A stretch of 64,000 nucleotides of DNA. Origin: Trema orientale (lineage: Eukaryota > Streptophyta > Magnoliopsida > Rosales > Cannabaceae). The stretch covers positions 51,829 to 115,828 of the forward strand of contig JXTC01000028.1 in NCBI GenBank assembly GCA_002914845.1. The letters run 5' to 3'. The translations under genes were made by a program, and so were the position numbers. The notes under the pieces are model-generated. The model was not told where the DNA came from, made no database searches, and saw only the letters and a program-made list of their open reading frames with translations. Shown here piece by piece: positions 25,119 through 37,408 of the stretch. Numbering within the stretch: position 1 is the stretch's first letter; each line of letters begins with the position of its first letter.

Positions 25119-28100
25119 ATGTCAAAAAACTTTTCGTCCTTAAGACGTCAACGTAAATGGCATCGTCATTGTCTTCTAAATGAAAACTTTGTATTTAACC
25201 GTGATGATACTGTGAATCATCAACTCGATGACTCCAGTATGGTCCCAGAAAATATCTACCGACCAAGGCGTATTCCAACATCAAGCCTTATAAGCTTTGA
25301 AAGATATCTCTTTCACTCAATTGACTTACCAGAGTCAAGTAATTGTGACATACAAAGTAAACTCTCTTTACACTTCTTATACATCGAATTCCTTATATAT
25401 TATCGTATTTTTAATTTTCATCCTTAATACTTTATTACAGGTGATATTGATAAATATCACGATTTTGGAGACTGTTCTTGCGTCTGCATATACTACGGCG
25501 CATCATTTTGGTTTGACGAATCTATCAAAAAAACTTATCCACCAAAATATAATCTATATTGTAAAGATGAAAAAATTAAACTTCCTCTGTTGAAAAACCC
25601 TCCCTCTATATTAGATCAACTACTTAATTGTTTCGGAGGACCCTTGAGTACATATTTCTGTAAAAATATTCGAACCTTTAATTCTATATTTGTGTTTATA
25701 TCTTTTGGAGTAAATATAGAACAAAATACACAAAATTCAGATGGTTCATATATTTTTTAAATCAGTGGTCAAATACATCATCTAATGGGATCATTATTAC
25801 CAACTAATAACAATCGTCCAAGATTTGCTCAATTATACATATATGATACAGAAAATGAAGTTGACAATCGAATGTCAATATTTTCATTTGACGATACAAC
25901 AAAGAAATTAACAAAATTAATTATTGAAAACTTAATCAGAATGCTTAACAAAAAAAATAAATTAGTAAAATTTTTTCGTATGGTTTAAAACAGATACAAT
26001 GAAAATACAATTCCATCTATGAAATTAAGATTGATAGGACGATGATCCACTGATAATAAACAGTATGAATTACCTACATCAAATGATATAGGAGATTTAA
26101 TTGTTGGAGATATTGGTGAATATGAAGAAGGAAGAGATATTATAACACAAGACAAAACAAATAATTTTCAAAGAATTACAAAATTATATCCATCCTACAT
26201 GGCCTTACAATATCCACTCATATTTACATATGGAGAAGATAGTTATAGAACCGATTTAAGATGGAATATAGACAGACTGGGAAAACAACCTTCCACAAAC
26301 AGAATACCTATGAGAGTATTTTACTGCTATCAACTACAACAAAGAGAAAATGTAAATAGTACTTTATTCAAAAGTGGAAGACTTTTCCAACAATATTTAG
26401 TCGATGCATACGCTTCTGTTGAAGAAGATCGACTAGATTATGTTAGAAAAAATCAAAATAATTTAAGATATAAAATTTATCAAGGCGTCCAAGACGCTGT
26501 TACCAGAAAAGATATAGATGCTGGAGCAATTTGTAAAAGAATTATTCTTCCATCTAGCCATACTGGAAGTCCACGATATATGATCCAAAATTACCAAGAT
26601 GCAATAACAATATGTAGACAGTATGGAAATCCTAATTTATTCATCACATTTACATGTAATCCTAAATCGCCCGAAATTACAAGTGCCTTAAGTAAAATTC
26701 CCGGTTAAAAACCTAAAGACAGACCAAATATAATTACAAGAATCTTTAAACTAAAATTAAACCAAATTTTATCTACTATTAAAACTGAAAAAGTGTTCGG
26801 AACAATTATTGCAGGTAAGATAATATTACTTAATTTAATAAATCAAAATACATAGCATAAAATATGAATTTTTGTTCTTAACTAAAACTAACATATTTCT
26901 TTTATTTTTCGTGTTTATCTTACGAAATAGATCTATACGTTGTTGAATTCCAGAAGCGTGGTCTACCTCATTGTCACTTTCTATTCTGGCTATGCCGTAA
27001 TGAAAAATTATCCGAACCATCACAAATTAACAAATTTATATCAGCTGAAATACTAAATCCCGAAAAAAAATCCGAAGAATACAACATCATAGCAGAATTC
27101 ATGATATATGGACCATGTGGTGCTACCAAAACAAATGCTCCGTGTATGAAAAATTCAGTTTGTTCTAAAAAATTTCCTAAAAAATTTAAGAACGAAACAA
27201 CTATAGAAGAAAATAGATTTCTCAATTATAAACGCAGAAATACAACATTTTATGTACAAAAAGAAAATATTAAATTAGACAACAGATTTGTAGTTCCCTA
27301 CAATATAAACTTATGTATGAAATTTGTACTCACATCAATGTTGAAATATGTTCACAATCAATGTTAATAAAATATTTATTTAAATATTTAACCAAAGGCC
27401 CAGATAGAATAAGAGCAATAATTAAAGACAATATATTCATAGAGTAATTCGGTCAAACAATTTACAAAGAAATAGATAAAATAAAAAATTATATTAATTG
27501 TCGATATATAACACCATATGAAGCTATATGGAGATTATATGAATATCCGATACATCATAGAAATCCGGCAATATAAAGATTAATAATTCATTTACCACAC
27601 ATGCAAAATATAACATTTCGTTCAAACCAACACCTTGATAATATAGTTAGATAACCAGGCATTCAAAGAACAACTTTAACAGAATAGATATAAATAAACA
27701 AAATTAATGTAGAAGCCAGAAAACTTTCATATACACAATTTCCAACCAAATGAGTATGGAATAATAAGGAAAAGATTTGGATACCAAGAAAGTCAGGATA
27801 TTCAATTGGATGAACTTTTTATGTCCACCCAAATTCTAGAGAATTATATTATCTAAAACTATTACTAAATCATCAAAAAGTCGCAAGAAGCTTCGAATCT
27901 ATACGAACTGTTAATGGTATAATATATTCAACAAATCAGGCAGCATGCAATGCATTAGGTTTATTAGGAGATGATAAAGAATAGAATGAATCAATATTAG
28001 AAGCCTCATTTTGGTTAACACCACATTAATTACGATAATTATTTACCATATTTTATTATTTTATAATGTAAATAATCCAACAACATTACTTGAAAATCAT

Positions 28101-29786
28101 TGGAGGTTTATGACAGAAGATATTTTGCACAGAGTTAAAACATTATTCAATAACCTAAACTTCCAAATTCCAGAAAATGAATTATACAACTATGTATTAT
28201 ATGAACTAGAAAAGCAACTAAACTTAAATTCATCAACTTTAGCAAATTTTCATTTACCTTTACCAATGGAAACATTAATCAACGACTTAAATAATAAACT
28301 CTTGCGAGAAGAACTAGACTATGATATTAATAAATTAAAAGAAGAATACAATATTTTAGAAAAAAATTTAAATAATGAACAATGCTATATTTATGAAAAA
28401 ATTATAAAATCATTAAACAATAAAGTACAAAACTTATTTTTTATTTATGGGCATGGAGGCACTGGAAAAACTTATTTATGGAATACAATTATTACAAAAA
28501 TTAGATCAAATAATAGAATTATTTTAGCTGTCACGTCTTCTAGAATAGCTTCATTATTATTACCTAAAGGCAGAACTGCACATTCAAGATTTCGATTACG
28601 TTTTTCAACAGATAAATTCTTTACTTGCCACATCAAAAAAGGAACCCAATTAGCAAAATTAATCGAAAAAATATCATTGATATTATGGGATGAAGTACCG
28701 ATGAATAACAAATATTGCTTTGAAGCTTTAGACAAAACACTACAAGATTTAAAAAACAATTTTGACAAACTTTTTGGTGGAATGACAATTATATTAGGTG
28801 GTGATTTTCGGCAAATTCTACCTGTTATCCCTGCTGGAACAAAAGAAGGCATAATAAATGTAAGTATAAATAACTCTTACTTATGGCCACATTTCAAATT
28901 ATTATCCCTAACGGAAAATATGAAATTAAAAAATCCAAATACCATAGAAAGGGAGGGAAATGAAATTTCAGAATTTTCAAAATGGATATTGAACGTTGGA
29001 AATGGTACTGTAGAAGGAATAAAAGATCCTGAGAATGAAGATATTATATGGATAAAAATACCAAAAAAATATGTAATAAAATATGAATCAAATCTAATCG
29101 AAAAAATTTCAAATCTGATATATGATGATTTTGTAAAAAACTTCGATAATATTGATTATATACGACATAGAGCAATAATAACTCCAAAAAATAAAATAGT
29201 CAACGATATAAATAAATATATATTATCTTTAATACCTAACGAATCAAAAACTTATTATAGTTATAACACAATAGTAGCCTCAACTGAAAATATCGATGAA
29301 CTTAACCTCATATATCCTCAAGAATTTTTACATACTTTAAATTGTAATGGCATACCACCATATGAATTAAATCTTAAAGTTGGAAATGTTATTGCTATGT
29401 AATGGAACAAGACTTATTATTATACAATTAACAAATAGAATCATAGAAGGCCAAATAATAAATTCAAATAGCAAAAATGAAAAAATATACATTCCAAGAA
29501 TAGAATGGTTATAAGTGAGTCCAAATGGCCGTTTAGTTTAAAAAGGCGATAATTCTCTGTAAAAATCTGTTATGCAATGACAATAAATAAAAGCCAGAGA
29601 CCATCACTAAATAAAGTTGGCATTTATCTAGAAGATGAAATCTTTACACACGGTCAATTATATGTAGCCTTATCACGAGTAACAACCCCTAAAAACCTAT
29701 ATATATCAATAAATAAATCCATCAGTAAATATTCAAATCACGTTAAAAATATAGTTTATAAAGAAATTTTATATAATATTTTATAA
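25119..29786 (+). pseudogene. Helitron Rep/PIF1-type helicase (RepHel), decayed
   Basis: The protein would nick, unwind and circularise the element. Exon 1 is 25119-25356, then an 84-bp intron, then a Cys-rich segment (DCSCVCIYYGASFWFD). The Helitron-like N domain lies at about 26199-26708 (YPLIFTYGEDSY, then LFITFTCNPK). After an intron near 26815-26930 comes the Rep HUH motif (LPHCHFLFW, His codons 26969-26971 and 26975-26977). The two-tyrosine motif YLFKYLTK follows with Tyr codons at 27373 and 27385. The helicase (28011-29402) has Walker A GHGGTGKT (28449-28472), Walker B LILWDEVPM and GGDFRQILPVIPAG. The last motif, HGQLYVALSRV, is in 29577-29786. Every catalytic motif is legible, but stops between 26706 and 28010, frameshifts near 27340 and 28050, and a break at 29403-29570 make it non-functional. 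Confidence 0.93.
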
Positions 29787-29961
29787 GCACAAAAATTATA
29801 TTATTAATTTATATATTAAAGTATGATCTCAATACAAATTTATTTATATATTTACAGATCTTTTATATATAAAATTTCTGAATATTCTTAATATTATCTA
29901 CATCTTATCAAATTTTTTTTGCTCTTACAGAGGGAATAAAAAGAGAAAAGGAAGAGAAAAT

Positions 29962-32380
29962 ATGGCAACGCCAATATAATCGCTGAAACCAAATGAGATT
30001 TATGGAACAATTGAAGTACATATCAGCAGACTCTGGCACAATAACGACCACACAACAGGCCGCCTCATAAGTCTTAATTGTATTTTAGTTGATCATGAGG
30101 TAAAAAAGGTAACATCAAACTACTTCATACCATGCTTTCGCTCAGCTTAATATACAAAATATATACATCTTCTATCACTTAATCTTAACAAGACATTATA
30201 TCATAACTAAACAATTTTTTGTAAAATACAGCATAAAACAATCCACGGAACAATTAGAACTCGAGATGCAGATCATATCTTACAACAAATTATAGAAGGA
30301 GAATTATATCGAGTCAGCAAATTTAATATTGCACCAAATAAACCAAAGTACAAAATTGTTCCCTACATTGCAATGTTGCAATTCGCTAGAGCAACATCCT
30401 TTACTCCAATAACAATACCAACAACAAACATCCCGACATATCAAGAACTGATGTCCACGACATATTATCAGGTATTACTATCTTACTATGAATACAAATA
30501 TTTATCAATACGCATTTAAATTTTTTCATATCAATTGTCTTCCCTTTTACCAGATGTTATAGGAATGCTAATAGAAATACAAGACCTGTAAGAAACTAAC
30601 GTCAAAAAAAAAATAACGCCAAGACGAACACTGATAATACAAAATATCAGGTAGTCAATTCATTTAACATCGGAATTTATATATTCAAAAACATTTTATA
30701 CTTTACTTTAATCACACTTTAATATCATCTTATTTCAATTACAGGAGTGAGAAGTTTCAAATCACCTTATGGGGAGAAACAACAAAATACTGATATGATA
30801 AAAACTGTAGAAGAACCAGTCATAATTATCTTTACATCTATGACAATAAAGCATTATCTAGGTAACTAATAATCCTCTTTTATACCTACATATAAAAATA
30901 TTCGTACATTCTATTTATTTACTAATTAACATGAATTTTTATATCAAATAAGAAATATCTATGCAGCAAGTACAGGTGCATCGATATATTATATAAACAT
31001 AAACATACCTAAAACTAATGCACTAAAAACAAGGTAATAATCACTTTGTATATCCTCTTTCATTATAAAATAAAAAAAAAATAGCGTACTTCATTTATCT
31101 TTATTAAACATTACCATTCTTCTTTTTTTCCTCTTTTTACCAACATCTTATTCAGGTTTCAGCACAAAACACAACATCTTGAATTCCTCCCAGCTCCTGT
31201 TCCAAAAGAAATCCAACTACTGGAGCAATAGAAATTACAAAACAGAAAAACAATTGCAGAACTAAATCAGCTAGATCAATTAGCACAACAGGTTAACATA
31301 AATATGATAACACTAACAAAAATATCACTACATATTATAATTTAAACTAACATTAATTTTTTTTATCCTTAGGGAATGAAATTTACAGCAAAAGCGACAA
31401 TATATAAATTCGAGACACAACAAGACTGATATTATAATTCTTCCCCACAATGCTCCAGACAAGTACGAGAAGTAGGGAGCAGATGGCGGTGTGACATGCA
31501 TGGTCATCTTACATCAACTCCAATTCCATAGTACAAAACACGACTGAATAATTTCTATTAATATTTTAAAAATTAATTTAGATATAAGAGAGACTACAAC
31601 TTCACTTACACAAGAAATAAAAATATAGTTTATATTATTAGTCATTAATTAAAATATTATTTCTTCATTATACTAAAAATTTTTTGCCACCTCACTATTT
31701 CAACAGGTATAAATTAAATACAAGAATCGAGGACGAAACAAGATTCACAGTCATAATCATATTCGGAAACAGGTTTTCATTAAAAAGCCGTGCACAATAT
31801 TGACAATACAAGAAGGCTATACTAATTCAACAACACTGCCACCAATAATCGAACAATTATGTGGGCAAAAAAAATATTTCAGGTTTACTTCAGAACCAGG
31901 AGAGCATTAATTGATACAATAGTATCAAATATATTCGATGACGATGAGTCAACTCCACTGCCTCTTCCAGCGCCGCCAACCATCCCTGAAACAGAAATAA
32001 TACCGGCCCTACCCCTTGATCCAAAAACACCTGATCCAAAAAAAAAATAACAGAAAAGTAAGAAACAATCATCAATTCATATTCAATTTAATAAAAAATA
32101 AAACATATTATCCATTTTTTAACTAATAATATATTTTTTCACTTTCAGATCAGAAGCAACATCAACTGAGGCATCAAAAAAATGAAAATCAATCAGGTAC
32201 TTAATGTATTTATACTTATCAATAAATACTTCATATCCTAACAACAAAAAATTCATTATTTTCCTTCTTCTCCAATTTATAATTTAATTTAATTTTTGTT
32301 CTTACATTCTGTTTTTTCCCCCCTATAATTGCAGCGAAGGAGAACAGCAAAAGAAAAGAAAACAAAAGTTGTAAAATAAA
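29962..32380 (+). pseudogene. Helitron-borne RPA1-like ssDNA-binding protein, decayed
   Basis: Exon-like blocks resemble the large subunit of replication protein A. Exon a (29962-30108) reads MATPI, a stop, then SLKPNEIYGTIEVHISRLW. Exon b (30232-30471) continues in frame with HKTIHGTIRTRDAD and an OB-fold pattern ending YQELMSTTYYQ. Further blocks carry DVIGMLIEIQDL (about 30553), SEKFQITLWGE (about 30745), and a zinc-ribbon-like region near 31440-31510 whose first Cys appears lost. A Pro-rich stretch (31940-32040) and basic tail end it. Short AT-rich introns separate the blocks. Plant Helitrons often carry such genes, presumably to coat single-stranded intermediates. Stops in several blocks mark it as dead. 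Confidence 0.72.
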
Positions 32381-32569
32381 TTATCACTCTACTTTAGAAT
32401 ATTAACGTTTTGTAACACTCTAAAAACTATTTTCCTATACTTTAGACAAATATTATCCTATTGTTAAATATTATAAACTATTGTAAGTAATATGACAAAA
32501 ACTTTATTACCAATTTACTATACTCTATATTTAATCCGCCGCAAAGACGGAGACATCTGCAGCAAAAGC

Positions 32570-32596
32570 GCGAGCACCAACGCTCGTATTATCTAT
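32570..32596 (+). other. Candidate Helitron 3' hairpin and terminus
   Basis: GCGAGC-ACCAAC-GCTCGT forms a 5-bp perfect stem (6 with a G-T pair). CTAT lies six bases after it. Helitrons end with a GC-rich hairpin about 10 bp before CTRR, so the last base may be a mutation of CTAG. Confidence 0.5.
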
Positions 32597-33900
32597 ATAT
32601 GAGCTTCTCAGTGCACATTTAGACATGCTTAAAGTGTGCCACCTCTCATATAAAAATGCATATTATAGAAAATATCAAATGTCGACCGATTACTGAATCT
32701 ATTATTATAAGAGATATCTCTACTCCATACTAAGCCTTCTATCATATTCCTGACATTTCGAAATTGTTAAGATAACATAATTATTTTTCCTCGTTTGTTT
32801 GCCTCTGTATGTATTAATCAATAATATATAAAAAGGAGGTATGTAAACTACGTGTTTAATTTAACTACATGTCTTTATATTCATACTATCATATTATCAT
32901 TAAATAATTTGCTATATTTATATACGTTGTTAGAAATCTATTCTGTTCACTGGTAGTTGACACAGTGTTATATATCATTGGTGTTATAGAACTAAACATA
33001 TTTCTTCTATTAATAAATTTTGGAGGAATAATTTATATTACTTACCTTCAAGAAAAATGTTTAACTATGGAATAATTCACATTCAATTGAAAATGTTCAC
33101 TATGACATGAAAATTTTAATACATATGTTTACTGTGTTTTGGATTTAATTAGTGTCAACTCCTTAATATTATGATCATTTATCTCCAAATGATATTTACT
33201 TTCTTTTTTTCATTTAATTTTTTTACCCACTTTAATACTTTTAGTTTGAGTTCATTTTCTTTATTTTGGAGTCTACTATTTGTTTTTGGGTAAATCTTCT
33301 TTATAAACTAACTAGCTTTTTTTACTTTTCCATGTTTTCAACATTTAACTGTGGCCTTTTGTTTATGATTTTTATTGAATCAAAAGGCCAAAGGAATATC
33401 ATTTATTTTATCTGATTTTCTACATCTATCTTATTATAAATTTAGATCTTTGCTCTTTAAAAACAACATCATGATTTCGGAAGAATAAATTAAATGTACA
33501 ATAAAAGAACTAATTATGAACACCGAAGGAGGGAGACTAATGGTCTCCCCCTTCGGTAGGATACTATAGCTTACATACACATGGTAAGCAAAAGACACTT
33601 GTGGCAACTATAAGCATTTTAAGAATGATGATCATAGTAAGTTCATAAGTCTGCTAGCTACATGAGGGTTGGTAATCCTACTGGTTAGGGATATTGACCG
33701 AAAATCTCTAATTATTAGAGTATGGTGCATTGACAGTTTATTTACTGTTGAATGCATTTAGCTTTTTTTCCTTGCATCATAGTCAATTTGTTTGCTTATA
33801 GATTGGCTAGGATAGCTTTAGAAGTGAAGAATTAGCTTATCTATTGGAAGACTTTCTCTTCCAATTTAATCTATTATTGTAAAAATAATTTGCATTATAA
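32597..33900. other. AT-rich spacer with one strong hairpin
   Basis: No gene or transposon end was recognised. The one structured piece is the hairpin at 33522-33557, listed separately. Confidence 0.55.
33522..33557. other. GC-rich 15-bp hairpin
   Basis: ACCGAAGGAGGGAGAC (33522-33537) pairs with GTCTCCCCCTTCGGT (33543-33557) with one bulged base and a TAATG loop. It is very stable for an AT-rich spacer. There is no T tract after it, and it is too short for a microRNA precursor. Its origin is unknown. Confidence 0.75.
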
Positions 33901-36740
33901 TAACATATTTGTTTTCGAAAAATAATGTCAACCAATTATTTAATATGTCTTTAGTTAATTTCTTAATTTTTGTTTCTTTTGAAAGTATTCAGTCTCCGTG
34001 GCCAAGTACGCAAATTTTGCAATTGGTTGACCGTTGACCTCATGATGGCCTGTAAATTGTTTCATATAACTAATTATTTTCTATTTTCATACCATCAAGC
34101 TAAGTACTCAAGAGCTACTTTGTAAAAATCAAACTTTTTAAAGGGTATTCTAGTAATTTTTCCTCAAAAACAAATAATTGAAAATTAATTAAATATAATA
34201 TAATATATTGTATAAATGGTAGGACCCACTTTTGATTTTTAAAAATAACACTCATTCTCTTCTTTATCTTCCACACCCGACACCCTTTCTCTCTCTGGTT
34301 TATCTTTTTCTTTTCTTCCTTTTTCTTCTTCTTTCAACCATGGCCAAACTAGTAATTTCTCTCTTTTCTCCATGCACAACCACAAGAAAACAGTTAGCAT
34401 GAGCCTCGCTATCTTACTCCTTGCTATGCCACCTTTACGATCCAACCCCCTCCTTCTTGGTTGGTTGTCAGAATATGAAGTTATAGGCAGTCGAACTAGG
34501 CCAAATGATCCTAAAAAAAATAAAAACGACTACGAAAGTTTCCATCATCACCGTGCCGCTGTCCGATCACCTTGAGGGCTGCCCCTAGTCTCTTTGGATT
34601 CGTCTCATCACGAGCTTCTATTCAAGACCCTTCTTAAGTCTTAGTTAGTTGCCAGTGAGCATTCCGTAACTTTCATCATTTATGTAACTGATTTGTGATA
34701 TTTTTATAATTATTTTTGTGAAGTTATTTCTATGGCTATGAAAGTTATATGAAGTTATATGAAGTGATAGAGAACATTGAATCATGAATAAATATGGTAG
34801 TGTCGTGTTGATTTGATCTCTGAATTGAGAGAAATCTTAAATTAAAAAATGTGATACTTTTCTAATTTAGCAAAAAAAGTCATATTTTTGAAATACTGAA
34901 TAGTATTGGACTAAAGTCTGTTACTATTGAGATTAGGCCTCGGGCTGAGATTAGAAAATAGTTATTTTTTAAAATATTTATGCAAAAATGACATTTTTAT
35001 AAATATTCATCAAAGTTGATATTTTTTCAAATATTTTCGAAAGTGATATTTTCCTAAATAATTCTGTGATAATGATTATTTTTGTCAATATTCAGTAAAG
35101 ATGATATTTTTTAAATACTTTGAAAAAGTGATATTTCAATAACTTTCAAGAATTAGGGCCAATTAATGCTCGGGCCCTTGAAACGAAATTAGGACTTCAA
35201 ATTTGGATTTAGTAAGGTCGAGAAATGAGTTTGATATATAACATCGATATGTTTCAAAGTGGTACGAATTCCGAGGCTCATGAATAATGTCGTTTTGCGT
35301 GTCACGAGCAGAGTATTGGTCTAAGACCCAAATTTGACAAATTATATATCTAACCTAACTATTTTGGGTGCTAGGAATTCAATGGTGATATATGTTTCTT
35401 ATTTCGAGGCTCCGTTGGAAAAGTCACTTTTCAAAGTGAGCTTACGGTAATTTCGAAACGACCGTCTGAGCACCCAAATGACCAACGGGAGTTTTTTCTA
35501 GCATCGTTAGCTTGGTATAGCTACCATCTCGAAGTAGGGGTTCAATTACCTTATTTTATAATTATTTTGATTTATAATTATATTATAATTGATTTATGAA
35601 AAATCGTGGCTTATGCAATAGTTTAATAAATTACGAAAACACATTGGATTATACTGGGAGGACAATGTGGATTTTTGTACATATTTTTAAATTGTAATTA
35701 TGGGGTAATACAGCGGTCTATAGCCCATGTTATAGTAAATCCTAGGATAATGCCAAGTGGGGATTTTAATTTTTGGATACATAGTTATTGTGAATTGTTA
35801 CATGTTGTGTATACCATAGGATCATACACTTGAATTCCATTATTGTATCCTGGTAGTTTAGATCATTGGCGAGTTACTACAGTGCTATGTGAAAGACATA
35901 GAACCCTGCGCAAGTTTTTGGCTGACACACCTCAGGGTAGTATCAGAATGCTAGATATCTTTGGTTAGGGGTATTATAGGGCTGTGATGGGAGAATGAGA
36001 GCTCACTCATTTACATTAGTTGATGTATGATATGTACAATTATATGTTTCTAGTTTTAGTTTTAATTATGTGATTATTCTGGATATCAATTTTTTTTTTT
36101 ATACTTGGTTTATAAATGGATTTTGAGAAATGCATTAACTATGCAGGTTTGGTAAAAATTGCACCCATTCAAAAAGGTAATTGAATTTCTACTGAGCATG
36201 TGAATGCTCACCCCCCATACTTCTCCCACTTTCAGGTGCTTAACTATTTGAGGTAGTCGTTATGATGATTAGATAAGCTTTGTAGCTTGTATTTGCATTC
36301 CTACTCCTATTCCCTGGTAGGTGTTTATACTTTGTTAATTTTCCTTCTTTGTTCAACTATTTAACCAAGATTAGTAAATTTACTAAGTGGATGCATGATG
36401 ATGGTTTTGTTGTTAATTTGAGAACTTGAAACTACAAGTGATTTTATGTAATCTATTTTAAACATTGAATTAAAGATTTCAATTTAACTCTATTTACTAA
36501 AATTTATGATTTATTAATAAGTTTCCGAATGAATTAATTAGAAGCTTTCTTAAACTTTAATGGATTTTTTTAAGTATTTAACTAATAACAGTCTCTTATA
36601 GTTTTGGAATTTGTAATGGTTTGATGATCAAAATGAAATTCTTTAATATTTCATTTCTCCTGAATTTTGTAAAATTATATTTTATTTTATTTTCACCTAA
36701 AATTACTAAAAGTCACGACTTTGAATTTCTGGTTGTGACA
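33901..36740 (+). repeat. Relic of a long LTR or LTR-like element
   Basis: Features recall the long LTRs of plant Ty3/gypsy elements: a pyrimidine-rich leader (34256-34345), a CCAGTGAGC block near 34650, a run of ATGATATTTT/AAAGTGATATTT repeats (about 34970-35140), and TGTGAATGCTCACC then CTTTCAGGTGC before 36240. A candidate end reads GGTTGTGACA at 36740. I found no target duplication and no second copy, so the boundaries are approximate. Short frames near 34372 have no recognisable homology. Confidence 0.4.
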
Positions 36741-37289
36741 TACCTAAAATGTTTGGATTATAATATGTTTGGATTCAAAAGTTCTCATCGAGTATATGAA
36801 AGTTGTAACTAGTAAAGCGTGGTTTTTCCTTTTATTAACTAGATATATTGTGCACAATATACATACATATGTACACATAATTAGTTAAAAATATGGTGGG
36901 TCAAATTTTTTTTTTGATTACCGCATCACTTTTTTTTTTTAAAAAAAATGCCACTTTAAAATTTTTTTTTTAAGGAAAATACCATTTTTTAAATAGTTAT
37001 TAGTTACTAGTGCCTGAAAACTGGTTACCAATTATCAGTTACCAGTTATATAACAGTTATAAATACCTTCGGTTACTAGTTATCAGTGCTCGAAAACTAT
37101 TTACTGGTTACTAGTTACTATTTTAGAAAACAAATACAGTACTAGATCTAGGAAAAATGAGCCCACCCTATTTTTTCAATTCTTTTCTAAAAACATCGTA
37201 AGTGCCTAATTTTTACTTTGGAGATCCCACTTCCAATAGTAACCACTTGGGCAGTATCCCTTACGCTCTTTTCTCTCTGAAAGGGCCGT
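36741..37289. other. Non-coding DNA with degenerate GTTACTAGTTA repeats
   Basis: Between 36995 and 37130 the motif GTTACTAGT / GTTACCAGTTA recurs at least six times with variations. No gene is seen. Confidence 0.6.
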
Positions 37290-37408
37290 AAATTGGGAAC
37301 CCTAGTATCACCGCCATTTTGGTGATTTGATTCGTCTCATTCAGGAGACATTATCTTCGTATTCTTTCTTGTCATATTTGTCTCTTTTGGCTTTCAATCT
37401 CATCTAAT

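Larger units (their letters stand above)
19364..32596 (+). mobile_element. Large Helitron (rolling-circle transposon), ends tentative
   Basis: The core is certain: a decayed Rep/helicase gene (25119-29786) followed on the same strand by an RPA1-like gene (29962-32380), the usual pair in plant autonomous Helitrons. The proposed 3' end is a CGAGC/GCTCG hairpin at 32571-32586, then 6 nt and CTAT, close to the usual CTRR. The proposed 5' end is a TC at 19364, just before a block rich in ATGAACAGT-type sequence often seen at plant Helitron starts. Helitrons leave no target duplication, so the ends rest on motif resemblance alone. If correct, the element is about 13.2 kb and contains a nested MITE and two internal tandem duplications. 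Confidence 0.55.

Noticed and set aside
28472..28852. 126-codon open frame on the minus strand
   Set aside because: It lies opposite the Helitron helicase core, whose motifs are clear on the plus strand.
34372..34575. 67-codon frame after a pyrimidine-rich leader
   Set aside because: No homology was recognised, and the context fits an LTR leader rather than a host gene.
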